From the NCBI RefSeq assembly GCF_947507565.1, contig NC_089185.1:248001-312000 (forward strand): DNA of 64,000 nucleotides, given 5' to 3'. Below the pieces are notes generated by a model that worked only from the letters and a program-made list of their open reading frames with translations, had not been told where the DNA came from and made no database searches. The position numbers and the translations under genes were made by a program. This document shows, piece by piece, positions 1 through 8,302 of the stretch. The stretch's first letter is position 1. The number at the start of each line of letters is the position of its first letter. The DNA is from Oscarella lobularis. Its lineage: Eukaryota > Porifera > Homoscleromorpha > Homosclerophorida > Oscarellidae.

Positions 1-1153
1 CCAAGACCCCAATACCAATGCTGCCAACTGCAGCGGCAACGTAGTGGTAAGTAAGCAATAAGCTTGAGTGACTGCTCCCAATTTTCAAGCTGCACTCGGC
101 ATAACGAATCTAAACAAGTGAAGGGTTAGAAACAAGAAATTCCTTTCTCATCATGGATGAACTCATGGGGGCACCCAGCTGCCCCGTTCAACCACAACTA
201 AAAAAACTGAAAGTGGGGGGATAAAGAAAGCTGCAGGTAAGAAAGCTCGATTTGTCTTACGAGATGATACGTTGGCAGATAGTAGGTAAAAAAGTGAAGG
301 CTCATTGCAGCACACCACAGCATGAACCGTCTGTGTTTTAGTATCGTCTTGTATTTGGTGACTGCTCGTGTTGTGGCGGCGGCAGTCTGAGGAGGAGCCA
401 CCTCGGGGGGACGACGAATAAGAATTGCAAAGAGACCAATGGCCAAACCCAGGACTGTGTAGGCGAGAATAACGTTGTCAAGACCGTAGTCGCGAAGGAG
501 CCAGCGGGCAATAGGATTGAAAGCGGCACTGCCAACTTGCAAGCCGGTGATGCTCAGAGCGGAAGCAACGGGAAGGTATTTTGAGAAGTAGAGAGGCAGA
601 AGTCCCACAGTTGGAGTGTAAATAAGCCCTGTTCCGATTCCAGCTAGCACAGCATAGCAAAGAACTGCCTGCCAGACTTGCTTTGCATACGTCGTCGCGT
701 ACGCTCCCGCGCTGTATACGACTGCGCCGACGACGAGAACACTTCTTGGCGAGAAGTGCGATGATAGATGAGCGGCTGGAAGACCGAAGATGCATAGCAT
801 CGCCGTCTGCACCGAACCTATCGTCGCTAGAACGAAGTGGCCGTCCATCACGCGTCATCATATCAAATTATCATCAAAGTCCCCTGACCTGTTGTGCCAC
901 TTATTCCTCCAGAACCTTCTGTGTTACAGGTTGAAGCGCTAGTGTTCGCCTCCGTACTGTTGACGGCTGCGACTTGGGGAGTGGAATCGGTAAAGCGCTC
1001 AAGCAAACCGATGTAGAAAACGCCAGCTGAGCCCCTAGCTGCGTTGAAAAAAGCTAAAATGAAGAAAGCTGCTACGCAGACAGTCCATGACCATCCCCTA
1101 TCAAGACGCTTTGTTGGAAGGAGGAGAGAAAAACTGCAACGCCGCGGCGAAGA

Positions 1154-1190
<37 letters not shown>

Positions 1191-1192
1191 AT
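1..1192 (-). CDS. Monocarboxylate-transporter-like (SLC16/MFS) gene, partial at left edge, frame break
   Basis: Proton-linked transporter of the SLC16 (MCT) family of the plasma membrane, by resemblance. The N-terminal exon begins at 1192 with a poly-Ser run coded by a trinucleotide repeat. It then has the family's opening motif (DRGWSWTVCVAAFF, followed by GVFYIGLLERF). A second block (about 261-850) has TM-rich sequence with LATIGSVQTAML, GIGTGLIYTPTV and a loop before TYYLPTYHL. A clean GTAAGA donor (255-260) and TTTAG acceptor lead in phase to a further exon (1-109) ending VGSIGIGVL, which runs off the left edge. Between the first two blocks (about 850-870) the frame is broken. Stops lie in all useful frames and no AG acceptor follows them, so this is a sequence error, an atypical intron or a decaying gene. 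The C-terminal helices lie outside the window. Confidence 0.7.
1152..1190. repeat. (GAC)n trinucleotide microsatellite
   Basis: About 13 uninterrupted GAC units. On the minus strand they read TCG codons and give the poly-Ser N terminus of the SLC16-like protein, immediately after its ATG. Confidence 0.9.
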
Positions 1193-1425
1193 TGATCCCG
1201 GTACGTGTTGCTGCTGCTGCGCAATGGCGTTTAGGTACCGGTTTGACGACTGAGGCCTGTCCTACCGGTTTGACGACCTTCAAGTGCGGAGCATTCCATG
1301 CCTCTCGTCACACTGGTTCAACTTGCAATAAGAAATATTCGGAAGCTAGCGCAACCAAAAGGACCATATATAGAGACGCGCGACCAAACGGAAACTGCAC
1401 ATTCACTATCTAGGTTCACGCACGT

Positions 1426-2232
1426 CTATAGATCGTCAAAACGGGGTAAATCAATGCATGGTTTTTTCACCACCACTTCGACGTGGCATGTGTAGAAGGG
1501 CAAAGGCTGGCCTTTTGCGTGCGAATATCTCGCCAATAGCTTGTCATAGTCTTCGGACTTGACTTCGGCGGCACGAAAGTGCCCAACACACGTCGCTTCC
1601 CACCAGTTGAGCAGGACATTTTTAGTGGGAAAAACGCCGACGATGTGATCGTCCTCCTCGACGTCGTATATACGACATCGAATCCCACTTCTTTCGCGAT
1701 GCTCGTCCAATAGGAGACGGATTCGAGATTCTAGCCAATAGCGAACAGAAAAGACTCGTACGAATTTCCGTGTTGGATCACCGTCAGATCGCGTACGAAG
1801 CCTTTTATGCGTTGAGACGTCGCGTGAAGCCAAATCTTCCTCCCGGCTTCAGCGAAGCGTAGATTTTCTGAAGTATTTCTCTGTGTTTGTCTCGAGGTAT
1901 CCAATGGACAAGATGAGTGGCGTTGATTACGTCGTAGGGCCCGAATTCGGCAGCTTCGTCAATAGATCCGTGCACGATTTTCACGTTTTTATCATCATTG
2001 TAAAATCGCGCTCGTGCAACGTTGATGCGATCCTCGTCGGAATCGACTCCCACAAGGAAGCTCGTAGAGCCAATGCGGTTTAGAAGAGACCTGATCACTT
2101 TACCGGTGCCGCAGCCGAAATCGAGGACTCGATCTCCTCGTTTCAGCTGAAGGGTATTATCGAGAAATTTCATGGCATCAGACTCTTGAAAAGATTGTCG
2201 TAAACTGAAGCGTAATTGCTGTCTGCTATCAT
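1426..2232 (-). CDS. Class I SAM-dependent methyltransferase, with two apparent frameshifts
   Basis: Small-molecule methyltransferase of the Methyltransf_11/25 type (juvenile-hormone-acid-methyltransferase-like layout). Motif I (RVLDFGCGTGK), the acidic end of strand 2 (VGVDSDE), motif IV (YDVINATHLVHW) and the post-motif LKPGGRFGF are all readable. A start at 2232 gives MIADSNYASVYDNL, but to reach the in-frame SFQESDAMKFLD stretch the frame must shift once near 2185. A second shift near 1815-1833 joins the Rossmann part to the C-terminal part, which ends at 1426. No GT-AG intron fits either break. It is either a recently decayed gene or carries single-base assembly errors, as in its transporter neighbour. 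The substrate cannot be told. It lies head-to-head, 154 bp from the coiled-coil gene at 2387. Confidence 0.65.
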
Positions 2233-2386
2233 GTGATGATTTTGACTCAATCGTTACTTTGGGATCTGGGGGAGCCAGCTCACTCCTGATAATTATGAGC
2301 CTGGCTCCTCCCTCGAGGAAGTACTAGTAGCGCGAGTTGCTAAACCTTAGCAACGCCTGGCAACGTCACGAAAACCTCAAAGCCCC

Positions 2387-3776
2387 ATGGATTCTACCGA
2401 CGACGAGGACGCAGAATGCGAGCTGATGCTTGATGCCTTGCACCATCAACTAGAACAAGTGGAGGTAGAAGTCGTACGTCAATGGCGGGGCCTCACTCAA
2501 GGCATCACACCCTCGTAGAATCGCCTAGAAAGACTTCTAAGCGAAACAAACCAACCACAAGATGAGTTTGAAGAAAGAAAGAATGTGAAGACAAGCCAAG
2601 AAGCGCGGAAATCGACGTAAAAACAGCTCTCAGGCCTTATGAAATACTCTCTAAGTCTTCTTATTCGTAGAAAACAGTCTACGCTGCCGCCAATTCTCAA
2701 ACAGTACACAGTCAAAGCGTCAAAAGCAACCCAAGCAACGTCGAAAACGACGCGACGACGTCGAGAAACGGAGATCTTTCGGGAGGCGGAAGAACGCGAA
2801 AAAAGAAGCGAAAAGGAACGTCAGAGAAAGGAGGTAAAAAATTCTGTCTTCCAAAGAATAGGGCTCAGAATAAACCGTTAGTCAATTAGGGAGTAATTTG
2901 AATTGGGGGGTTTTGTGGGTAGAGAAATATGGCTCTGTTTGAAAAATTGGAGACGCTTAAGGAAATTGTTCGGGAAGACTACTTGAATGCGTTGGAAGAG
3001 AAAGTCGATCGGCAGAGACGGAAATTGAAGGAGCGAGAAGCAAGGGAGAAACAAAAACAGGAAATAATTGAAAAGAAAAAGGTACAGATGGGCGACGCTA
3101 AAATAAACACGTGATTTTTAAAATAAAGGAAAAGAAGAGAAAGAAGAAACCGCGTCAACCGCGTTCGGACGGAGCGTCGGATTGGTCATTTTTGGCTCAC
3201 GTGCCTGAGACTCAGTTCTATCGGGTTTGTCTTGGGATGATCACAGATTCAAAAGTTCGTAACTATTTCTATACGTTCAGCTAATCGAAATAGAACACGA
3301 AATGAAAAGGGACGGAAAATTGAAAACAGGGAGCGACGTCCGAGAACTATGGGACAGAATGTTGGCGCCCGCTCCACCAAAGGAGTCTCCACTAAAGCAA
3401 AGTAAATAATATATTGTATATTAGTCTTCTTTGACTTGACAATGGAATGGGATAGTTATGCCTCCTGAAGGATCAAAGTCTCCGTCGCCTCACATTTCGC
3501 CTCTGCCAGTCTTTTTTGAGACTGATGAACCGGCTGTCGATTCTTGGGCAATGACGGACGTTCCGAATAGCATGCTAAAATCAGACGATTCCAAGAAGGC
3601 GAGGAAACATTATATATTTTTTAAACAACGAGATCATTTACTTTTCAGTTGATTTCGTCTTCTTCGTCCGCTGTTGGAGGAGCAGAAAAGAAATTCTCAA
3701 AGGTAACCAAGCAAAGTAGTTTTAGAGAGACAAAAACGTCTCTTCTAGACGTCGTTTCCTCCTCTCAAATCTCTTG
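2387..3776 (+). CDS. Coiled-coil protein of unknown function, multi-exon
   Basis: Not recognised. The ATG at 2387 opens an acidic helix (DDEDAECELMLDALHHQLEQ) and exons can be joined in frame: about 2387-2475, 2519-2617, 2691-2831, a Lys/Glu-rich exon near 2926-3079, an exon near 3129-3224 with the motif SDWSFLAHVPETQFYR, an exon near 3279-3401 ending in APAPPKESPLK, and an exon from about 3456 with SPSPHISPLP. The predicted protein is a long charged coiled coil followed by a Pro/Ser-rich tail. One intron near 3600-3649 seems to use a GC donor (GCGAGG...CAG). The 3' end is uncertain: reading through near 3700 gives a stop at about 3776. It may continue into the Pro-rich gene at 4036, in which case both are one gene. 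Confidence 0.5.
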
Positions 3777-4009
3777 AACATTCGCTCATACGTATCGTAC
3801 CTGAAGTGAGAAACATCAATAGCTTCTTCTTCCATCGCCATTGCGAGTCGATTTCTCTTGGCAGCCGGATCCCGACGAAATAAAGCATCGACGCAAGTAC
3901 GAACAACGTAAAGAGACTCGAAAGAAAAAGGTGAAAATGTATCGCCACGCGATAGCAAACAGACTCGCCGCAGCCAGGCAAGAGCACACGCCATCATAAA
4001 CATAAGAAA
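3722..4009 (-). CDS. Possible small ORF, hydrophobic N terminus and charged C terminus
   Basis: An open frame of about 95 codons from an ATG near 4007, starting with a hydrophobic stretch (MFMMACALAWLRRVCLL) and ending with the basic/acidic stretch MFKRFERRKRRLEETF. An alternative overlapping frame (3816-4028) is also hydrophobic. No family is recognised. It lies opposite what would be an intron, or the gap between two genes, on the plus strand, so it may be a chance ORF. A CTAG acceptor-like site precedes it, but no 5' exon was identified. Confidence 0.25.
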   Translation of the reverse strand, partial: FLMFMMACALAWLRRVCLLSRGDTFSPFSFESLYVVRTCVDALFRRDPAAKRNRLAMAMEEEAIDVSHFRYDTYERMFKRFERRKRRLEETFLSL

Positions 4010-4035
4010 ACTTGACTTCACGCACCACTAGAATA

Positions 4036-4572
4036 ATGAAAGAGCATTCAGATCTATTCGACTACACACCGCCTCCGTTACGAGCAGAAGAAGCCCTTAC
4101 AGTATAATTTCCCTTAGCCACGGTTCCGTTTTGATTTTTCGTTTAGTTTCCGTCTTCTCCGACTCAGCTAAAACGCGACTCTTTGTCGCCACGGCTGCTC
4201 TCACCGCCGCCGCCGCCTCTTCCCAGCTCGCCGCCTTCCGCCCAAGGCTCGCCACAGCCTCAAGCGAAGACTCACACTCAGTCCGTATCGCTAGAAAGCG
4301 AACTGAGTCTCACGTCACCCAGCTGGGGCACCTTGTCCTCATCCCAATGGGATACGATTGGTTTGACGACAGATACGAGCACGCATACTCTGCCTATGGC
4401 AGTCAAAGAACGACGAATCAAACGCAAAGAGGCGAGACTCAAAAAGGCGGCGGCGACGACGCGTGTGAGCGAGGAACCGGCGCCGGCTCCTCCCGCCAAA
4501 CCGACACTGCCTCTTTCAATGGATTCTTTATACAATAAGAATACGACCGACGGCGTTGTCTTGGTATTATAA
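4036..4572 (+). CDS. Pro/Ser-rich protein, unknown function
   Basis: Two exons join in frame: ATG at 4036 (MKEHSDLFDYTPPPL and on to EEALT), a short intron with donor GTATAA and acceptor GTTTAG (about 4102-4146), then a second exon to the stop at 4572. The protein has a run of prolines (SPPPPPLPSSPP), a Ser/Thr-rich middle and a basic helix (VKERRIKRKEARLKKAA), and it ends DGVVLVL. It looks intrinsically disordered. The upstream CTAG at 4030 could equally be an acceptor that makes this the 3' part of the coiled-coil gene starting at 2387. No homologue is recognised. Confidence 0.45.
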
Positions 4573-4696
4573 TATTATTACGTTTCTGATTGGACTCAAG
4601 AATGTTTTGTTGTGTAGGAGAGTAAAGGACGGAGTGGCATGTGGACAAACTACTTGAAAGCGTAGTACGTCTTCTCGTGTAAATATAGCAGAGTGG

Positions 4697-6358
4697 TTAT
4701 TCATCTATCTTGTACGTTTTCCGGTACGTTTTTCCTGTCATGCCTTGGACTAGGCACAGGTACGTTCCGATCGTGTCTCCCGATATCCTTTCAATTCGAA
4801 GTCGAGTCGTTTTCTGTAGATCGGCGACGGCCTTTGGATTGTTGGAGCCGACTTCGTATTGTTTAACGGCTTTGTCGACGTTGAATCCCTTGGTTACTTT
4901 GCCACCACCGCCGCCGAATTTCCAGGTGAGCTGTTTTATTTTATCATTTCCCGTCGCGGTGGCAGTGCAGTCGACTTGCACAGCCGTCGAGCTCCTCGAA
5001 ACGAGCTGTATTATCAGCTTAAAATCCGTAGAAGGAGACGGTTTAGTAGGCGCTTCTCCCTTCGCGATTCCGCTTGATCGTACCGATTGCGTCGGAGGTT
5101 CTTGCGTCGAAGGTTCTGTAAATTGCATTTTTCACTTGTGCCCCATGCGAACGCGCAACTTACCCTCGACTAGCAGAGCGCACGATTTAGAATCGAGCTG
5201 CAGTTGATAACCAGCCCGACAGGAGCATCGGTAGCTTCCTGGAAAGTTTCCGCATGCCTGTTGGCATTCTCCGTTATCAACCGAACATTCATCCACATCT
5301 TCTCAATAGAAAAGAATTATGCAAGACACAGTTTCGGGCTCTAACCTTACCGTAGCATTTTCCCTGTATCGATGCATAGCCGGTCGGACAGTCGCTGGTC
5401 GATCCGCAATGTGCCGTACCTATAAGCGCGCACACGCGATGACATGACAACGAGTCGACATGCCAGACGCACCTGTCTGGGACGTCGTTGCCTTGATCCA
5501 TTTAGCGAAGTGAGCCACTTTCGTGTACACGCCTGGATAGAAAGGATTGCGGCACCCGATGCCCCACGAAACAATTCCCACGGCCAGCAGGCTCCCCGTT
5601 TGACGGTTGTACAAAACGAGCGGCCCTCCCGAATCTCCCTCGCACGCGTCCGCGGGCTCCGGCACTTCGTCGCCGAGAGCGCACAACATTGACGACGTAT
5701 TGAAGTCGCCAATGCGAGAGAACAGAGAACGGCACTTCTCTTGAGGTCGTATGGTAACCTCCGCTTCTCTGAGCACGATCGACGGCACGGTACCTTGTTC
5801 GTCGTCGTCCTCGCTACCCCATCCGGCAACGTAGGCTGTCGTTCGCGTGTTTCCAGGCGAGTTCACGTTGGTGCCGTAGGGTACGACGCGCCAGGCGTCG
5901 CGAACGGGCTTGATTAGGCGCAACAGTGCGATGTCGTTGTAGATGATTCCTGTTCTCGAATGAACGTGGTAGCGAGGATGCACGACGATTTTGTCGACGC
6001 CTATGCGTTCGATGCGACTTGTTCTCTGCTTTTCGAGATACCAAACGATGCTGCTTCGACCGAATCCAATGTCGGCGACGATAGCAGTTTTACCTAGGCC
6101 AGGTTCGAGGCAGTGAGCGGCCGTCATGACCCATTGTCTTGTAACTAGGGTTCCTCCGCAGTAGTGAACTCCAGGCGGACGGCGCGGCCCCGAGTGCGAG
6201 AACCATAGAAGGACTAGATAGGGTCGGCCCTGGCTGATTCGTTCTCCCCCACCGACTCTCGCGTCTGTATCGGTGTCCGTTTGTTGTGCGGCGATCTTTG
6301 TTGAGCTTAGGAGGATCACGGCGAGTTGCACGAGAAACGAGACGATGGCTACGGCCAT
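4697..6358 (-). CDS. Secreted modular serine protease: trypsin domain, Cys-rich linker, EGF, Ig-like
   Basis: Chymotrypsin-fold (S1) endopeptidase with trypsin specificity. The first exon (5473-6358) has a signal peptide (residues about 1-24), an activation site R34|VGGG, and the triad H82 (TAAHC), D142 (NDIALL) and S243 (GDSGGP). D237, six residues before the serine, predicts cleavage after Arg/Lys. A second exon (about 5351-5420) adds a short Cys-containing piece (CGSTSDCPTG). A third adds a calcium-binding-type EGF module (DVDECSVDNGECQQACGN). The last exon (to 4697) has a Thr/Pro/Ser-rich spacer and an Ig-like domain with LTWKFGG and TIGTYLCLVQG. Introns are short GT-AG. The EGF and Ig parts placed after the catalytic domain suggest a matrix or surface-tethered role (inference). 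An interrupted gene pair is less likely because splice phases agree across the exons. Confidence 0.8.
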
Positions 6359-6540
6359 GGCTGATCGTTCGACGAGTGTTGGGGTAGTGACAACGCGACT
6401 CGGAGGTTATGGTATAAATGAATTTATTAAGAACAGGAAGTCTTGCAACAGCATCGCACTACACATTCTTCTTTGCCACGACAAAAACTACGCGACAGCA
6501 CAAAGCGAGCAGACAAACGGACAATCGCAGCATGCAGAGT

Positions 6541-7200
6541 TTAGTTCATTTCGCCGTGGCAAATCACGTACATCCACGTCCTCACCGATGACCAATTTAA
6601 TTTTGCACCAGAAGATGAACTCATGTACACAACAATGTGATCACTTCGGGTGTCCACGGTAGAGAAGCCTACTTGATTTTCAAACTGAATAGAGCACATG
6701 GGCTCTCTTATGTATGGTGATTGAAAACGAATGGTTAGTGCATTTCCACTTGCCGTTGCTTTATAAACATCAAAATTGGCTTGACCACCGTACGAGTGGT
6801 GAGAAGAACAAGAAGAGTAGCGATTTGAGTCCCAACGACAGTACATCAGACTAACTTTGTATCCTTTGTCAGCACCGGAAGAGGGTGACGCTACGATGCT
6901 GCGTGATGGGATGGTGGAAGGAAACGAACAAGATTTTGCTTGGTAATTATAAGCAAGCCCTTGCGTCCCGCATTCTTTCACCTTGTCTACAGTCGACTGC
7001 AAATGGACTACTTGCGTTTGCAATGAGGCCATTTGCGTTTTCAAATTGAGCAATTCATTTTCATTAGTACAGACACCTTTGGGCAGAACAACGACGATGT
7101 TTCCAGAATCATCTTTTGCGTAGGTGACTTCCGAGGCAACACTTGAACTTCCACTCAAGAAAACAGCGAACGCCACGATCATTCCAAGTTGACGCCTCAT
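6541..7200 (-). CDS. Secreted protein with coiled-coil stalk and C-terminal globular domain
   Basis: Single-exon gene of 219 codons from the ATG at 7200. The signal peptide MRRQLGMIVAFAVFL is followed by a mature region with a heptad-like helix (LLNLKTQMASLQTQVVHLQS) and then a Cys-containing beta-rich domain ending in WSSVRTWMYVICHGEMN. The layout of stalk plus head resembles secreted oligomeric lectin-like or C1q/TNF-like proteins, but no family signature was recognised, so the function is open. An ATG at 7251 would add 17 residues, but it overlaps the TATA box (7252-7259). The diverged duplicate upstream also keeps the ATG equivalent to 7200, so the inner start was chosen. Confidence 0.7.
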   Translation of the reverse strand: MRRQLGMIVAFAVFLSGSSSVASEVTYAKDDSGNIVVVLPKGVCTNENELLNLKTQMASLQTQVVHLQSTVDKVKECGTQGLAYNYQAKSCSFPSTIPSRSIVASPSSGADKGYKVSLMYCRWDSNRYSSCSSHHSYGGQANFDVYKATASGNALTIRFQSPYIREPMCSIQFENQVGFSTVDTRSDHIVVYMSSSSGAKLNWSSVRTWMYVICHGEMN

Positions 7201-7251
7201 TTCCGCAGCACCAGTCTCCAAGATTTGTAAGAAAGTCAGCCAAAGACACAT

Positions 7252-7259
7252 CTTTTATA
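7252..7259 (-). promoter_or_regulatory. TATA box of the secreted stalk-protein gene
   Basis: CTATAAAAG on the minus strand, about 55 bp upstream of the ATG at 7200. It is preserved at the same distance in the duplicated 5' fragment (7703-7710), so it was part of the copied promoter. Confidence 0.6.
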
Positions 7260-7290
7260 GCCAAGCAAGGCGGAATATATAATGGCACGT

Positions 7291-7424
7291 GATTGCGAGC
7301 CAATCAGGAGCGCTCATTAGAGTGGTATATCTCGGTTATCCCACTCTTCCGGTCTATACACCACTCATCCGGGTTAAAAGTAGCAGATCGCGTTTGAATT
7401 CGCGCTCCTGATGGGCTCGCAATC
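7291..7424. mobile_element. MITE-like inverted-repeat element A
   Basis: Terminal arms of 23 bp at 7291-7313 and 7402-7424 are inverted copies with a single mismatch (GATTGCGAGCCAATCAGG... versus ...CCTGATGGGCTCGCAATC). The loop of about 90 bp is non-coding. Size and structure fit a miniature inverted-repeat element; no clear target-site duplication was found. Confidence 0.6.
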
Positions 7425-7449
7425 GATCGCGTCCCATTACATAAGCTAA

Positions 7450-7551
7450 TTACACAACTACTATGCTCGTGGGATACGCTATTTAGAGCACTCGGGCGGG
7501 GTCTGGCCTTCGTGCTCTAAATAGCGTATCCCACTCGCCGTAGTTGTGTAA
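7450..7551. mobile_element. MITE-like hairpin element B
   Basis: Nested inverted repeats: 12 bp outer arms TTACACAACTAC (7450-7461) and GTAGTTGTGTAA (7540-7551), then a perfect 23-bp inner pair (7469-7491 and 7512-7534, GTGGGATACGCTATTTAGAG...). The loop is about 20 bp. It would fold into one long hairpin and lies only 25 bp from element A. Confidence 0.65.
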
Positions 7552-7619
7552 CATATACGTACCGTGCATACAACGCGGAAAAAGCGGGGCACAAAACACG
7601 AAAGACTAATTTAGTCTAT

Positions 7620-7735
7620 CACAGCGAACGCCACGATAATTTCAAGTCGACGTTTCATTTCCGCAGCACCGGTCTTCAAGATTTGTAAGAAATTAAGTCA
7701 GCTTTTATAGCAAGCAAGCAAGCAAGGCGGAATAA
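7620..7735 (-). pseudogene. Truncated duplicate of the stalk-protein promoter and start
   Basis: Closely similar to 7163-7280. It contains the TATA box (7703-7710), the leader, an ATG equivalent to 7200, and codons for MKRRLEIIVAFAV (compare MRRQLGMIVAFAV). The similarity stops abruptly after the first 13 or so codons, so no protein can be made. The two hairpin elements lie between this relic and the intact gene. Confidence 0.75.
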
Positions 7736-7899
7736 AAAACGGGTATCGTACGTGCGTATCAACGCGGAAAAGCCGGGTTCAAAACGCGGAAATTTTTTTA
7801 TTTGAATCGCGGGACGTTGCTTCTGTAACCTAAATAGAATGTGTGGTCGTGTTTTGTGCCCGTGTCTTATCCGCATTCAACGCGCAGGGGAGGACTGAG

Positions 7900-8187
7900 T
7901 CAGCCGCGCCGCTCCATGCACCGTAAGGAGCTAGCGGCTTTAGCACAAAGAACGAGAACTGCAGCAGCTGCCGTCGTAATAGCAGTCGCTTTTCGCAACG
8001 CACGCATAGCCAAACGCGCTGGAGCCTCCTCCGCGGCGGCATCGACCTTCCCGAAATCTCGAGGATAGCGTCTTCGTACCAATCCAAAGCCCAAAGCAAA
8101 GCCAGACAACGTTCCAATCCCAGCCAATCCTATCACATAAACGGCCGCCCATCGCGAAGGCGACGTCTTGGACGAGTCTTCCTCCAT
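7900..8187 (-). CDS. TMEM242: TMEM242-like mitochondrial membrane protein
   Basis: Small two-helix protein like TMEM242, an inner-membrane factor that helps assemble ATP synthase. The ATG at 8187 gives MEEDSSKTSPSRW, a first helix with the family's glycine pattern (GIGTLSGFALGFGL), the charged link RRRYPRDFGK, then APARLAMRALRKAT and a second Ala-rich helix. The read-through end at 7900 gives 95 residues, shorter than the roughly 140 of vertebrate TMEM242. A downstream exon may have been missed, or the tail is reduced. It is head-to-head with the DHHC gene (116 bp between starts), the arrangement I recall for human TMEM242 and ZDHHC14. Confidence 0.6.
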   Translation of the reverse strand: MEEDSSKTSPSRWAAVYVIGLAGIGTLSGFALGFGLVRRRYPRDFGKVDAAAEEAPARLAMRALRKATAITTAAAAVLVLCAKAASSLRCMERRG

Positions 8188-8302
8188 TTCCGCCCAAGAA
8201 TCACCAAGCACGCTAGCCAAATACTTTGCGGTGCGCTGTCCGTGATGATGAGGGGTTCTTTCTCGACCCGATGGTAAATAGAGGATACAACAGTCTGATC
8301 AG

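Noticed and set aside
2267-2311. A short imperfect hairpin (GGGGGAGCCAG...CTGGCTCCTCCC) as a possible regulatory RNA or element.
   Set aside because: Arms are only about 11-12 bp and no other element features were found; chance is likely in a promoter region.
7197-7251. Upstream ATG at 7251 as the start of the secreted stalk protein.
   Set aside because: It overlaps the TATA box, and the duplicated promoter copy preserves only the inner ATG.
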